Shown here: piece by piece, positions 1 through 7,366 of the stretch
Layout of the letters: each line of letters starts with the position of its first letter
How positions within the stretch are numbered: the stretch's first letter is position 1
Source of the DNA: Planctomycetota bacterium
Lineage (GTDB): Bacteria; Planctomycetota; Phycisphaerae; Phycisphaerales; UBA1924
Direction of reading: 5' to 3'
Assembly: GCA_018242625.1 (NCBI GenBank)
Contig: JAFEBO010000008.1
Location: 186,001 to 250,000, forward strand
Length of the DNA: 64,000 bases
Made by a program: the position numbers and the translations under genes
The notes under the pieces: generated by a model
What the model saw: the letters and a program-made list of their open reading frames with translations, nothing else
The model's database searches: none
What the model was told of the DNA's origin: nothing

Positions 1-336
<336 letters not shown>

Positions 337-418
337 TTTTCACCGGCGGCCGGCCGGAAGGCAGGCCACCGGCTTTTGTCGTCTGGTCCGGGGCACTATC
401 GCCCGCTGGAGGTTATCG

Positions 419-1003
419 ATGAAGCGTTCTTCGCTCGTGCTCACATCCGCGTTCCTTTTCGTGCCCGCGACGCTCGCGTTCGCGAACGATGAAGCCGTGG
501 GTGCGCTGCCCACCGTCAAGCAAGGCTTTGTGACCGGGATCACCGCTCTGGTGGTTTTCCTCTTTGTGCTGGCGCTGCTGGCGACCAAGGTGTGGCCGGC
601 CATCAGCCGCGGCCTGGACGACCGGGCGAACAAGATCCGCTCGGAGATCGAAGCCGCGGAGAACGCTCGCAAGCAGGCCGCCGACGCCCTCGCCCAGTAC
701 GAGGCGAGCTTGGCCCAGGCCCGCGCGGAAGCGGCGAAGATGATCGAGTCGACCAAGGCGCAGCAGACGCAGCTGGCCGCCGAACTCAAGGCCAAGGCCG
801 AGATCGAGCTCAACGCGATGCGCGAGCGTGCGGTGAAGGAGATCCAGCAGGCCAAGCAGTCGGCGGCGGCGGAGCTTTACTCCGAGGCCACCAACCTGGC
901 CACGATGGTCGCGGGCAAGATTCTCAAGCGGGAGATCAATCCGCAGGATCAGCAGCGGCTTGTTGAAGAGTCGCTCGGTCAGCTCCAGAGCATGCGCAAC
1001 TGA
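419..1003 (+). CDS. atpF: ATP synthase F0 subunit b
   Basis: Peripheral stalk of ATP synthase, 194 residues from the ATG. This start is preferred over an upstream open extension because it begins with a clean hydrophobic leader (MKRSSLVLTSAFLFVPATLAFA) resembling a signal peptide. One membrane anchor follows at roughly residues 38-58, then a long charged heptad-rich helix (about 60-190) typical of the b dimer. An extra leader on b matches the one on subunit c in this operon. It lies 82 bp after atpE and 32 bp before atpH. Assignment is firm from position and architecture. Confidence 0.92.
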   Translation: MKRSSLVLTSAFLFVPATLAFANDEAVGALPTVKQGFVTGITALVVFLFVLALLATKVWPAISRGLDDRANKIRSEIEAAENARKQAADALAQYEASLAQARAEAAKMIESTKAQQTQLAAELKAKAEIELNAMRERAVKEIQQAKQSAAAELYSEATNLATMVAGKILKREINPQDQQRLVEESLGQLQSMRN

Positions 1004-1035
1004 ACAGGCGAGCGTCACTACACGGAGATTCCAGC

Positions 1036-1644
1036 GTGCCCCTGACCCAATCCAAGCCCGACGCCCTTGCCAAGATCTACGCCAAGAGCCTGTACGCCGA
1101 GGCGTTCGCGTCCGGCGGCCGCGAACGCGTGGAGGCCCTCGAGGGCCAGCTCGAGGATCTGCTCGAGCTCACGCGCTCGGACAAGACGTTTAACGAGTTC
1201 CTGGCCTCGCGGGTCATCGGCGCCGCCGAGCGCGAAGAGGCGCTCAAGAAGATCCTGGGCAACCGCATCGACGAGCTTCTCCTCCGGTTCGTCCTGGTTC
1301 TCAACCGCAAGGATCGCCTCGGACACATCGTCGCGATCGCGGCGGCCTACGACCAGGTTGTGCAGCAGCAGTTCGGACGCGTGGAGGTTGATGTCATCTC
1401 CGCGAGCCCGCTCGACTCGGGTCAGCTCGCCGGTGTGCGCGACCGGCTGGGCAAGGCGCTGGCCAAGGAAGTGGTGGTCCACGCCTACACCGAGCCGGCG
1501 ATGATCGGGGGCGTGAAGTTCCGGATCGGAGATCAGCTCATCGACGCGAGCGTGCAGACGAGCCTGCGGAAGATCAAGGATCAGCTGGGGACGCAGGGCG
1601 ACGCCGCGGTGCGCGGGAAGATCGATCGCATTGTTGAGGGGTGA
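1036..1644 (+). CDS. atpH: ATP synthase F1 subunit delta
   Basis: Links F1 to the b stalk. 202 residues from a GTG start, of normal length for the family. The N-terminal helical OSCP-like domain (AKIYAKSLYAEAF) is followed by the C-terminal conserved segment GGVKFRIGDQLIDASVQTSLRKIKDQL. In most bacteria atpA follows directly. Here the same-strand run stops and an inverted-repeat element and opposite-strand genes follow, so the F1 alpha/gamma/beta/epsilon genes must lie elsewhere. Confidence 0.95.
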   Translation: MPLTQSKPDALAKIYAKSLYAEAFASGGRERVEALEGQLEDLLELTRSDKTFNEFLASRVIGAAEREEALKKILGNRIDELLLRFVLVLNRKDRLGHIVAIAAAYDQVVQQQFGRVEVDVISASPLDSGQLAGVRDRLGKALAKEVVVHAYTEPAMIGGVKFRIGDQLIDASVQTSLRKIKDQLGTQGDAAVRGKIDRIVEG

Positions 1645-1668
1645 TCGCGCGATTGGGGTCCTGGGTGT

Positions 1669-1699
1669 TTCACCACAAAGGACACAGAGGGCACAGAGG
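1669..1699 (+). repeat. Left terminal inverted repeat of element 1
   Basis: Three 9-nt units of the form ACARAGGRC (acaaaggac, acagagggc, acagaggaa) after a ttcacc cap. It pairs with 2178-2208. Confidence 0.7.
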
Positions 1700-1723
1700 A
1701 AGACGAGAAAGTGTAAAGAAGAG

Positions 1724-2143
1724 TCAAAGGACTCTTCGGGTGATGCCGTCCTTCAGCAGGTTGGTGTTGAAGTTGATGAGGAGGCCCATGGGGATTTCGG
1801 CGAGCCTCATGTAGGTCAGAAGCTGAGATTCGTGAACCGGCAGCACCCTTTTGACCGACTTCAGTTCGACGATGATCTTGCCTGCAACGAGCAGATCGAG
1901 GCGCAGGCCGGTGTCAAGGATCGCGTTGCGGTAGGAAATGGGAATGAGCACTTCGGATTCGAAAGTAATGCCGCGGGCCTGGAGTTCGAGCATCATGCAC
2001 TGGTTGTAGATGGACTCGAGCAGCCCCGGGCCGAGCTGTCTGTGTACCGCGATGGCCGCACCGATGATCGAATGCGTCAAGGGATCGGCATGCGCGAAGC
2101 GCTCCTGAGCCCATGAATGTTCCTTCGTTGCTTCCGCATCCAT
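1724..2143 (-). CDS. GxxExxY family protein (PD-(D/E)XK nuclease-like), copy 1
   Basis: A 139-residue protein of the family named for its GxxExxY motif, here GLLESIY at residues 40-46. A nuclease-like core follows: D83 in RLDLLVAG and E93-x-K95 in VELKSV, then the QLLTYMR helix, matching the D...ExK pattern of PD-(D/E)XK enzymes. The biological role of the family is not established to my knowledge. The ATG at 2143 is chosen because the reading frame upstream runs into the flanking repeat. The gene is the only cargo of an inverted-repeat element. Key residues fall at the same positions as in copy 2 (2850-3305), so the two are recent relatives in architecture though diverged in sequence. Confidence 0.85.
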   Translation of the reverse strand: MDAEATKEHSWAQERFAHADPLTHSIIGAAIAVHRQLGPGLLESIYNQCMMLELQARGITFESEVLIPISYRNAILDTGLRLDLLVAGKIIVELKSVKRVLPVHESQLLTYMRLAEIPMGLLINFNTNLLKDGITRRVL

Positions 2144-2177
2144 CTGCCCGTCCCCGTTCTCTTGTTCTTCTCTGTGA

Positions 2178-2208
2178 CCTTTGTGTACTCGGTGTCCTTT
2201 GTGGTGAA
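2178..2208 (-). repeat. Right terminal inverted repeat of element 1
   Basis: Inverted partner of 1669-1699. The outer 17 nt (2192-2208) are an exact reverse complement of 1669-1685. It lies just upstream of the GxxExxY start and is open in frame with that gene, where it would encode HHKGHRVHKGHRE. Confidence 0.7.
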
Positions 2209-2226
2209 TGACCCAAGCGTGCGTCG

Positions 2227-2820
2227 TCACAAGGTACCGGAAGACCGCAGCCAAGCCAGGACCGTCGCGGCGTTCTGATCCGGCGGGAACACCGGGTACC
2301 ACACCTTCTGGATCACGCCGCCGTCGCAGTACCAGCTCATGCGTTTGATGAGTGTCGCGGGGCCGCCGGGGGGAAAGCCGTCGGTGATCGGGGGCATTTG
2401 CATCGTCGGCAGGTTCATCGCGCGGGTGAGGGCGAGGTCGGAGTCGCTGAGCAATTCGAAGCCCAGGTGCGTGCGCTCCGCGAATTCGCGTTGATATTCG
2501 GTGGTCTGCGTGCTGATTCCGAAGATGGTGACGCCGAGCGCGGCGAATTCGGAGGCGAGATCGCGGTAGGCGCAGGAGTGGGGCGTGCAGCCGCGGGCGC
2601 CGGGGACGAGGTCCCAGCCGTCGGGGGGCGGGCGGCCGGGGACGCCGCTGCGCGGGTAGAAGAAGAGGGTGGCTTTGCCGGTGATTTCAGCGAGATTCTG
2701 CGACCGGCCGCTTGTGCTGATGAGCGAGAGCGGCGGCAAGCGCGATCCGTTCAGGTGCACGGCGGCGCCATCGTCTTGGGGGACGGGCAAGTCGGGCGGA
2801 AGGGTGGTGGGGTCGTGCAT
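2227..2820 (-). CDS. PrxQ/BCP-like peroxiredoxin
   Basis: Thiol peroxidase-like protein of 197 residues with a redoxin fold: LSLISTSGRSQNL, LFFYPRSG, then GCTPHSCAYRD. C78 and C83 are spaced as the peroxidatic and resolving cysteines of PrxQ (GCTxxxCxFRD). About 20 extra residues (VPGRPPPDGWDLVPGA) sit between the FYP strand and the active-site Cys, which is unusual. The ATG at 2820 is preferred; an in-frame GTG at 2853 lies inside the terminal repeat of element 2. Neither start has a clear ribosome binding site. The gene is squeezed between two GxxExxY elements, 12 bp and 19 bp from their ends, so its native promoter may be disrupted or supplied by the repeat. Confidence 0.75.
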   Translation of the reverse strand: MHDPTTLPPDLPVPQDDGAAVHLNGSRLPPLSLISTSGRSQNLAEITGKATLFFYPRSGVPGRPPPDGWDLVPGARGCTPHSCAYRDLASEFAALGVTIFGISTQTTEYQREFAERTHLGFELLSDSDLALTRAMNLPTMQMPPITDGFPPGGPATLIKRMSWYCDGGVIQKVWYPVFPPDQNAATVLAWLRSSGTL

Positions 2821-2838
2821 TGGTTGGGAGGGAAGCCA

Positions 2839-2880
2839 GAAAGGCACTTTCACCGCGGAGAGCGCAGAGAGCGCGGAGAG
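2839..2880 (+). repeat. Left terminal inverted repeat of element 2
   Basis: gaaaggcactttcacc followed by 9-nt units of the type GCRGAGAGC (gcggagagc, gcagagagc, gcggagag). It matches the reverse complement of 3328-3369 at 39 of 42 positions. It contains the stop codon of the GxxExxY gene (2850-2852). Confidence 0.8.
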
Positions 2881-3305
2881 AATCTTGTGTTGGCGCGGCG
2901 CGTGATTCCCTCTTTCAGAAGACGAACGTTGAAATTTAGCAGGAGACCGAGGGGCAGGTCGGCCAGTCGAAGATAAGTGACCAATTGCGCTTCGTGGACG
3001 GGCAGGACTTTATCTACGGATTTGAGCTCTACAACGACTACTTCTTGCACGAGCATGTCGATGCGGTAGCCGCAATCGATCTGTTCTCCTTTGTACAGAA
3101 CGGGAAGCTCGACTTGACGCCGGAATGGAATTCCCCGCTTGGAGAGTTCGTGCGCGAGGCAAGCCTCGTAGGAACTTTCCAGCAAGCCCGGACCGAGTAC
3201 GCGATGGACTTCAATGGCCGCGCCGATGATTTTGTCGGAGATGCCGTCGCAATAGAGAAGCGTGTCACGCTCTTCCCGTTCCTGCGAAGTCGGTTCCTCA
3301 AGCAT
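2850..3305 (-). CDS. GxxExxY family protein (PD-(D/E)XK nuclease-like), copy 2
   Basis: A 151-residue homologue of the gene at 1724-2143. The name motif is GLLESSY (40-46), and the nuclease-like core has D83 in RIDMLVQ and E93-x-K95 in VELKSV, followed by EAQLVTYLR. The start at 3305 has an AAGGG ribosome binding site seven bases upstream. The C-terminal tail [11 protein letters not shown] is encoded by the inverted repeat itself, so gene and repeat have a shared boundary. The closing motif [11 protein letters not shown] matches LLKDGITRRVL of copy 1. Biochemical activity is unproven. Confidence 0.85.
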   Translation of the reverse strand: MLEEPTSQEREERDTLLYCDGISDKIIGAAIEVHRVLGPGLLESSYEACLAHELSKRGIPFRRQVELPVLYKGEQIDCGYRIDMLVQEVVVVELKSVDKVLPVHEAQLVTYLRLADLPLGLLLNFNVRLLKEGITRRANTRFSPRSLRSPR

Positions 3306-3327
3306 TTTACAACCCTTGAAATTACAC

Positions 3328-3369
3328 CTCTCCGCGTTCTCTGCGCTCTCCGCGGTGAAAACGCCTTTC
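3328..3369 (-). repeat. Right terminal inverted repeat of element 2
   Basis: Inverted partner of 2839-2880 (39 of 42 positions). It lies immediately upstream of the GxxExxY gene on its coding strand and ends 73 bp from the stop of the aldehyde dehydrogenase gene. Confidence 0.8.
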
Positions 3370-3442
3370 AAGAGATTACCAAAACGCCGGAGCGAAACGT
3401 CATCCGGCTTGAAATGGTTTGAGTATTCAGGTCGCCGGTGAA

Positions 3443-5056
3443 TTACACTTCCACATACGCCTTCAACCCCTGCACTCCGCCCTCGCGGCCGAAGCCGGAT
3501 TCCTTGAAACCGCCGAAGGGGCTGGCCGGGTCGAACTTGTTGTACGTGTTGCACCAGACGACGCCGCTCTTGATCTGCTTGGCGATCGAGAGCATCTTGG
3601 AGCCCTTTTCTGTCCAGATTCCGGCGGCGAGGCCGTAGGGCGTGTTGTTCGCGCGGCTCACAGCTTCTTCGGGCGTGCGGAAGGAGAGCACGCTGAGCAC
3701 TGGGCCGAAGATTTCTTCGCGGGCGATCGTGTGGCTCGGCTGCACGCCGGTGAAGAAGCAGGGGCGGCACCAATAGCCCTTGCTGGGCAGGCCGTGCCTG
3801 CTGCCCGTGTTGTCGGGTGAGACTTCCCCGCTGTAGCCGGGCATGCGGAGCTGGGCGCCCTCGGTCTGGCCGAGCTTGAGGTAGTGCTCGATGCGCGAGA
3901 GCTGTTCCTTGCTGTTGACGGCGCCGACGTCGGTGTTCTTGTCCATCGGGTCGCCGGTGCGGAGGCTGGCGAGGCGGATCTCGAGCTTTTTGATGACGGT
4001 ATCGAGGACCGATTCCTGCACGAAGAGGCGCGAGCCGGCGCAGCAGACTTCACCCTGGTTGAAGTAGATGCCGCTGATGATGCCTTCGACGGCCTGATCG
4101 ATCGCGGCGTCCTCGAAGATGATGTGGGGCGACTTGCCGCCGAGCTCGAGCGTGAGGCGTTTGAACTTGCCGTCGGGGCGCGGGTTGGCGACGGATTTCG
4201 CGATGATCTTGCCGACTTCGGTGCTGCCGGTGAAAGCGATCTTGTCGACGTCGGGGTGTTCGACGATCGCACGCCCGGTGACGCCGTCACCCGTGACGAT
4301 GTTGACGACGCCGGGAGGCAATCCGACTTCTTCAAAGATCTCGGCGAGCACGAGCGCCGTGAGCGGTGTGGTCTCGGCGGGTTTCAGGACAACTGTGTTG
4401 CCGCAGGCGAGCGCCGGCGCGATCTTCCACGCGGCCATCAGGAGCGGGAAGTTCCAGGGGATGACCTGGCCGCAGACGCCGACGGGGCGCACGCCTGGAG
4501 CGATTTCGGGAAGGGAGCCCTTGCCGGTTTTAGACTTGGACGATGCGCCGGAAGTCTGGCCTTGAAAAACGAAGCCGAGCTTGTCCGCCCAGCCGGCGTT
4601 ATAGAAGAAGTGTGCGGCGACGAGCGGGATATCGACGTCGCGGGATTCCTTGATGGGCTTGCCGCTGTCGAGCGTCTCGATGATGGCGAGTTCGCGGCCG
4701 CGCTCCTGGATTCGGCGTGCGATGCGGAAGATGAACTTGGCGCGTTCGGAGGCGGGGAGGCCGGCCCATTTGGGGAGTGCGGCGCGTGCCGCGGCGACTG
4801 CGCGGTTTACATCGGCCGGCGTTGCCTGGACAACTTCGCTCAGCGTCGCTTCGGTGCTCGGGTTGATGGTGGCGAAGCGCTTGGCGCCTTTGGGCTCGGC
4901 GAACTTGCCGTCGATGAAGAGGCCGTAGGAGGGTTTGATGGTGACTTTGGAGGTCTCGGGAGCGGGGGAGTAGTCCCAGCCGGGGGGAGAGTCCTTCGCG
5001 GCTCGAGCGGTGGAAGAACGAATTGCTTTCTCGTCTGATTTGTCGATGATGCTCAT
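3443..5056 (-). CDS. NAD(P)-dependent aldehyde dehydrogenase
   Basis: Oxidises an aldehyde to the acid. 537 residues, about 40 longer than typical because of an N-terminal extension and an insert near [17 protein letters not shown]. Seen: cofactor-binding VIPWNFP (199-205), GxxxxG-type FTGSTEVG (275-282), general base E304 in LELGGKS, and nucleophile C338 in [11 protein letters not shown]. The start overlaps the stop of the upstream gene in an ATGA arrangement (5053-5056), which fixes it and suggests translational coupling. With deoC two genes upstream, acetaldehyde released from deoxyribose 5-phosphate is the likely substrate (inference from context). Confidence 0.9.
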   Translation of the reverse strand: MSIIDKSDEKAIRSSTARAAKDSPPGWDYSPAPETSKVTIKPSYGLFIDGKFAEPKGAKRFATINPSTEATLSEVVQATPADVNRAVAAARAALPKWAGLPASERAKFIFRIARRIQERGRELAIIETLDSGKPIKESRDVDIPLVAAHFFYNAGWADKLGFVFQGQTSGASSKSKTGKGSLPEIAPGVRPVGVCGQVIPWNFPLLMAAWKIAPALACGNTVVLKPAETTPLTALVLAEIFEEVGLPPGVVNIVTGDGVTGRAIVEHPDVDKIAFTGSTEVGKIIAKSVANPRPDGKFKRLTLELGGKSPHIIFEDAAIDQAVEGIISGIYFNQGEVCCAGSRLFVQESVLDTVIKKLEIRLASLRTGDPMDKNTDVGAVNSKEQLSRIEHYLKLGQTEGAQLRMPGYSGEVSPDNTGSRHGLPSKGYWCRPCFFTGVQPSHTIAREEIFGPVLSVLSFRTPEEAVSRANNTPYGLAAGIWTEKGSKMLSIAKQIKSGVVWCNTYNKFDPASPFGGFKESGFGREGGVQGLKAYVEV

Positions 5057-5640
5057 ATTGCCAGCGGTCGATGCCGCACTCCACATTCGGTACAGATACT
5101 CGAAGTCCCTCTAGGGTAACCGCAAGACGGGCAGAGATGTCGGCGCAACCGAAAGGAACGAATCTGATAACGAGTGAATCGGTCACCCGCGACCGCCAAA
5201 AGCCACAACACGCATCCAAACAGAGCGGAATTTGCGAGCAAACCAGCCCACAACGGTTTGTTTGGCATCCTAATTATGGACATGGGATCGATACTTGCCG
5301 GCATCAACGGATGTTCTTCAACGGAATCTTCAGCGACGAAGGCTCGAAGCGGCCAGCCCGCCCAAATTGACTGTGCAGCGTAATAAGAATGGTCCGCGTC
5401 TATCGCGCGAGCCACCCATCGCTCAAATGCGATGCCTTTTTCTGCCTTTGTTTGAGCAGCGTCCGCCGGTGGCCAGTGGCTTGGAACACTCATGGGCCAA
5501 CCGCGTACGTGCACAGGAGTTGAAAACAAATCCGACGACGACTGAGCGCGACTCAATGGGATACGAATCACCGCTTCATTGACGAGCGCACCGCCGATCA
5601 AGGCGACGATTCCAATGAGAAACCATCGGAGGATCCGCAT
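5053..5640 (-). CDS. Membrane protein with C-terminal zinc ribbon
   Basis: 195 residues, function unknown. The N-terminal hydrophobic segment (about 5-25) and a second one (LWAGLLANSALFGCVLWLLAV, about 129-150) anchor the protein. The C-terminus carries CPSCGYPRGTSSICTECG, a four-cysteine zinc ribbon of a kind common at the ends of planctomycete membrane proteins. It begins directly after the deoC stop codon with no spacer and overlaps the dehydrogenase start by four bases, so the three genes are an operon. Whether the product has any part in deoxyribose catabolism cannot be told from sequence. Confidence 0.75.
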   Translation of the reverse strand: MRILRWFLIGIVALIGGALVNEAVIRIPLSRAQSSSDLFSTPVHVRGWPMSVPSHWPPADAAQTKAEKGIAFERWVARAIDADHSYYAAQSIWAGWPLRAFVAEDSVEEHPLMPASIDPMSIIRMPNKPLWAGLLANSALFGCVLWLLAVAGDRFTRYQIRSFRLRRHLCPSCGYPRGTSSICTECGVRHRPLAI

Positions 5641-6789
5641 CTACGCCTCCGTGACGTCGTAGTTCGCGCGATACTTGCCCGAGTGGAGCCAGGAGATCTG
5701 GCGGAGAATGTCGTTGGCGAGAGCGGAAGCTCCGAAGCGCCAGAGTTCGGGCGTGAGCCAGCCGCCGGGGTGCAGCTCGTTGACGCCGGGCAGGGCGCCG
5801 AGCGTTTCTTTGACCATGACGAGGTAATGCAGCGACTGCTTCGCCGTGCGGATGCCGCCGGCGGGTTTGACGCCGACGAGTTTGCCGGTTTCGAGGTACC
5901 AGTCGCGGACGGCCTCGAGCATCACGAGTGTGACGGGCATGGTCGCGGCGGGGGTGACTTTGCCGGTGGAGGTTTTGATGAAATCGAAGGAAGAGAGGTA
6001 TCGAGGTGCCGAGGTGTCGAGGTGTCGAGGGGCGGAGCCGTTCAGTTCGGCCGTGCCGTTGTTGCCGTGCGAATCAACATGTTCCGCGTGCCCGCCAAAT
6101 TCTGCGATCGCTTCATCCATGGCGCGGATGGCGATATCGCTGGCGAAGCGGACGTTGTCGAGCGTTTCGAGTTCGCCGGTTTCGAGGATCACCTTGAGCG
6201 AAATGGGCCGGCCCTTGCCGCCGCCGTCGTGGCGCGTCGCTTTGACGCCTTCTTCGAGGCAGGTGCGCTTCACGGAGCGGATCTCATCCGCGACTTCGTC
6301 GTAGCGGCCGGCGAGGAAGGCTCCGCGGTTGATGACCATGTCGATCTCGTCGGCGCCGTCGTGAATGGCGCGGCGGGTGTCGTCGAGGCGGATCTCGAGC
6401 GGGTACTGGCCGCTGGGGAAGCCGGTCGCGACCGAAGCGATTTTCACGCGGCCGAGAGCGCCCATCGACTCCAGCGATTCTCGGCAGTGCTTGACCAGGT
6501 TTGGATACACGCAGACGGCGCCGACGCTGGGCAGATCCGGCGGCAGATCGGTCTGGCCCGCGCCGGGGTTCACGGCTTTGGCGCAGAGCGCCCGCACTTT
6601 TTCGGGCGAGTCCTTGCCTTCGAGCGTGGTCAGATCGAGCATCGAAAGGGCGAGCTTGAGACCCGCCATCTTGCTCTTGGTCTTGATGGATCGCTTGGTG
6701 AAGCTCGCGGCGCGTTCGGCGGCCATCACGGCATCGACGCGCGGGCTGGGGGCGAAATCACGGACTGCGGCTTTGGTGCCGGCTCGCAT
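5641..6789 (-). CDS. deoC: Deoxyribose-phosphate aldolase with repeat-derived insertion
   Basis: Cleaves 2-deoxy-D-ribose 5-phosphate to glyceraldehyde 3-phosphate and acetaldehyde. The Schiff-base lysine is K272 in FDFIKTSTGK; EIDMVIN and KPAGGIRT are the other active-site strands. At 382 residues it is well above the usual 220-330. Part of the excess is an N-terminal extension, and part is an insertion of about 30 residues (roughly 238-267) just before the catalytic strand. That insertion includes NGSAPRHLDTSAPRYLSS, encoded by five tandem 8-nt units. The frame is kept and all key residues remain, so the enzyme is probably active. First gene of the deoC operon. Confidence 0.9.
   Translation of the reverse strand: MRAGTKAAVRDFAPSPRVDAVMAAERAASFTKRSIKTKSKMAGLKLALSMLDLTTLEGKDSPEKVRALCAKAVNPGAGQTDLPPDLPSVGAVCVYPNLVKHCRESLESMGALGRVKIASVATGFPSGQYPLEIRLDDTRRAIHDGADEIDMVINRGAFLAGRYDEVADEIRSVKRTCLEEGVKATRHDGGGKGRPISLKVILETGELETLDNVRFASDIAIRAMDEAIAEFGGHAEHVDSHGNNGTAELNGSAPRHLDTSAPRYLSSFDFIKTSTGKVTPAATMPVTLVMLEAVRDWYLETGKLVGVKPAGGIRTAKQSLHYLVMVKETLGALPGVNELHPGGWLTPELWRFGASALANDILRQISWLHSGKYRANYDVTEA
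5996..6035 (+). repeat. Five tandem 8-nt units inside deoC
   Basis: Units aggtatcg, aggtgccg, aggtgtcg, aggtgtcg, aggggcgg (consensus AGGTGYCG). On the coding strand three units (24 nt) make an eight-residue period, giving SAPRHLDT/SAPRYLSS in DeoC. This looks like insertion of a short intergenic-type repeat into coding sequence without breaking the frame. Confidence 0.8.
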
Positions 6790-6861
6790 ATCGGAAGTTT
6801 ATGCATTCAACAGGCCGAACCCGCGGTCTGACGCTCGCACAGCACGGGAGCGCCGGGAGTG

Positions 6862-7332
6862 CTACTGCCGGGCTCCGTAGGACACTTCCGGCAGCGGCTG
6901 GCCCGGCCCGGTTTCGAGCGGCAGCTTTGCTCTCTTCCAGGACTCGAGCCCGCCGGCGAAAAAGCGTGCATCGGAGTGATCGAGCTCGACCATCTTGCGC
7001 ACGACGCCTTTAGCCTCGGAGCTGTCGGCGTCGTCGCCATACGCAACGACGATCTCAAACTGCTCGATGCGCGGATCACGCGTTTTGGAGAAGAACGACT
7101 CGTCGAAATTCCGCGCGCCGGGCAGGTGGCCCTTTTCAAAGTCCGCCTTCTCACGGGCATCGATGAGCAGAAGGGCCTTGGGTTTGCGGGCCGACAGATC
7201 AACGAGGGGCTTGAGCTGACCGAGGCTGATGCGGGGGAGATTCTTGCTGTCGGTCGCGTGGCAGCCGGTCAGTACACCGGCCAGCGTGCAGGACAGGAGC
7301 AGGCCGACGATGAAGAGAGGGCGAGGGTGCAT
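6862..7332 (-). CDS. Rhodanese-like lipoprotein lacking the catalytic cysteine (copy A)
   Basis: 156 residues. A lipobox signal (LTGC, cysteine 24) predicts lipid anchoring in the envelope. The rhodanese fold is recognisable from LLLIDAREKADFEKGHLPGARN and the closing ARFFAGGLESWKRAKLPLETG. The loop that should hold the catalytic Cys reads VVAYGDDADSS, with Gly99 where Cys is expected, so sulfur transfer by the usual mechanism is unlikely. A binding or scaffold role is more plausible. It follows a paralogue (7367-7882) by 34 bp on the same strand, probably as one transcript. Confidence 0.8.
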   Translation of the reverse strand: MHPRPLFIVGLLLSCTLAGVLTGCHATDSKNLPRISLGQLKPLVDLSARKPKALLLIDAREKADFEKGHLPGARNFDESFFSKTRDPRIEQFEIVVAYGDDADSSEAKGVVRKMVELDHSDARFFAGGLESWKRAKLPLETGPGQPLPEVSYGARQ

Positions 7333-7366
7333 GCGCGGAGCATACCGGGTCAGACGGAGGGGTTGG

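Larger units (their letters stand above)
1662..2215. mobile_element. Inverted-repeat element 1 carrying a GxxExxY gene
   Basis: A segment of about 550 bp bounded by inverted repeats. The outermost conserved block ttcaccacaaaggacac (1669-1685) recurs exactly inverted at 2192-2208. Similarity continues inward to about 31 bp with 27 matches, and a TGGGT/ACCCA pair extends it outward to 1662 and 2215. It encloses one gene and lies between atpH and the stop of the redoxin gene. I see no target-site duplication and no transposase. Calling it mobile is an inference from the structure and from a second, similar element nearby. Confidence 0.5.
2839..3369. mobile_element. Inverted-repeat element 2 carrying a GxxExxY gene
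   Basis: A 531-bp segment bounded by 42-bp inverted repeats (2839-2880 and 3328-3369) that match at 39 of 42 positions. It holds a single GxxExxY gene whose stop codon lies inside the left repeat. The organisation matches element 1 (gene on the minus strand, ttcacc caps, 9-nt units) but the repeat sequence is a different version. No target duplication or transposase is visible; mobility is inferred. Confidence 0.55.

Noticed and set aside
1669-3369. CRISPR array or classical insertion sequence for the repeat-flanked segments
   Set aside because: The repeats are inverted, only paired, and enclose a GxxExxY gene; there are no spacers, cas genes or transposase.
3306-3773. N-terminal extension of GxxExxY copy 2 into the aldehyde dehydrogenase gene
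   Set aside because: Arg/Pro-rich antisense sequence without family similarity; the ATG at 3305 with its ribosome binding site fits family length.
3884-5038. Long plus-strand open frame opposite the aldehyde dehydrogenase
   Set aside because: Acidic, repetitive composition typical of a GC-rich antisense frame; the dehydrogenase strand carries all motifs.
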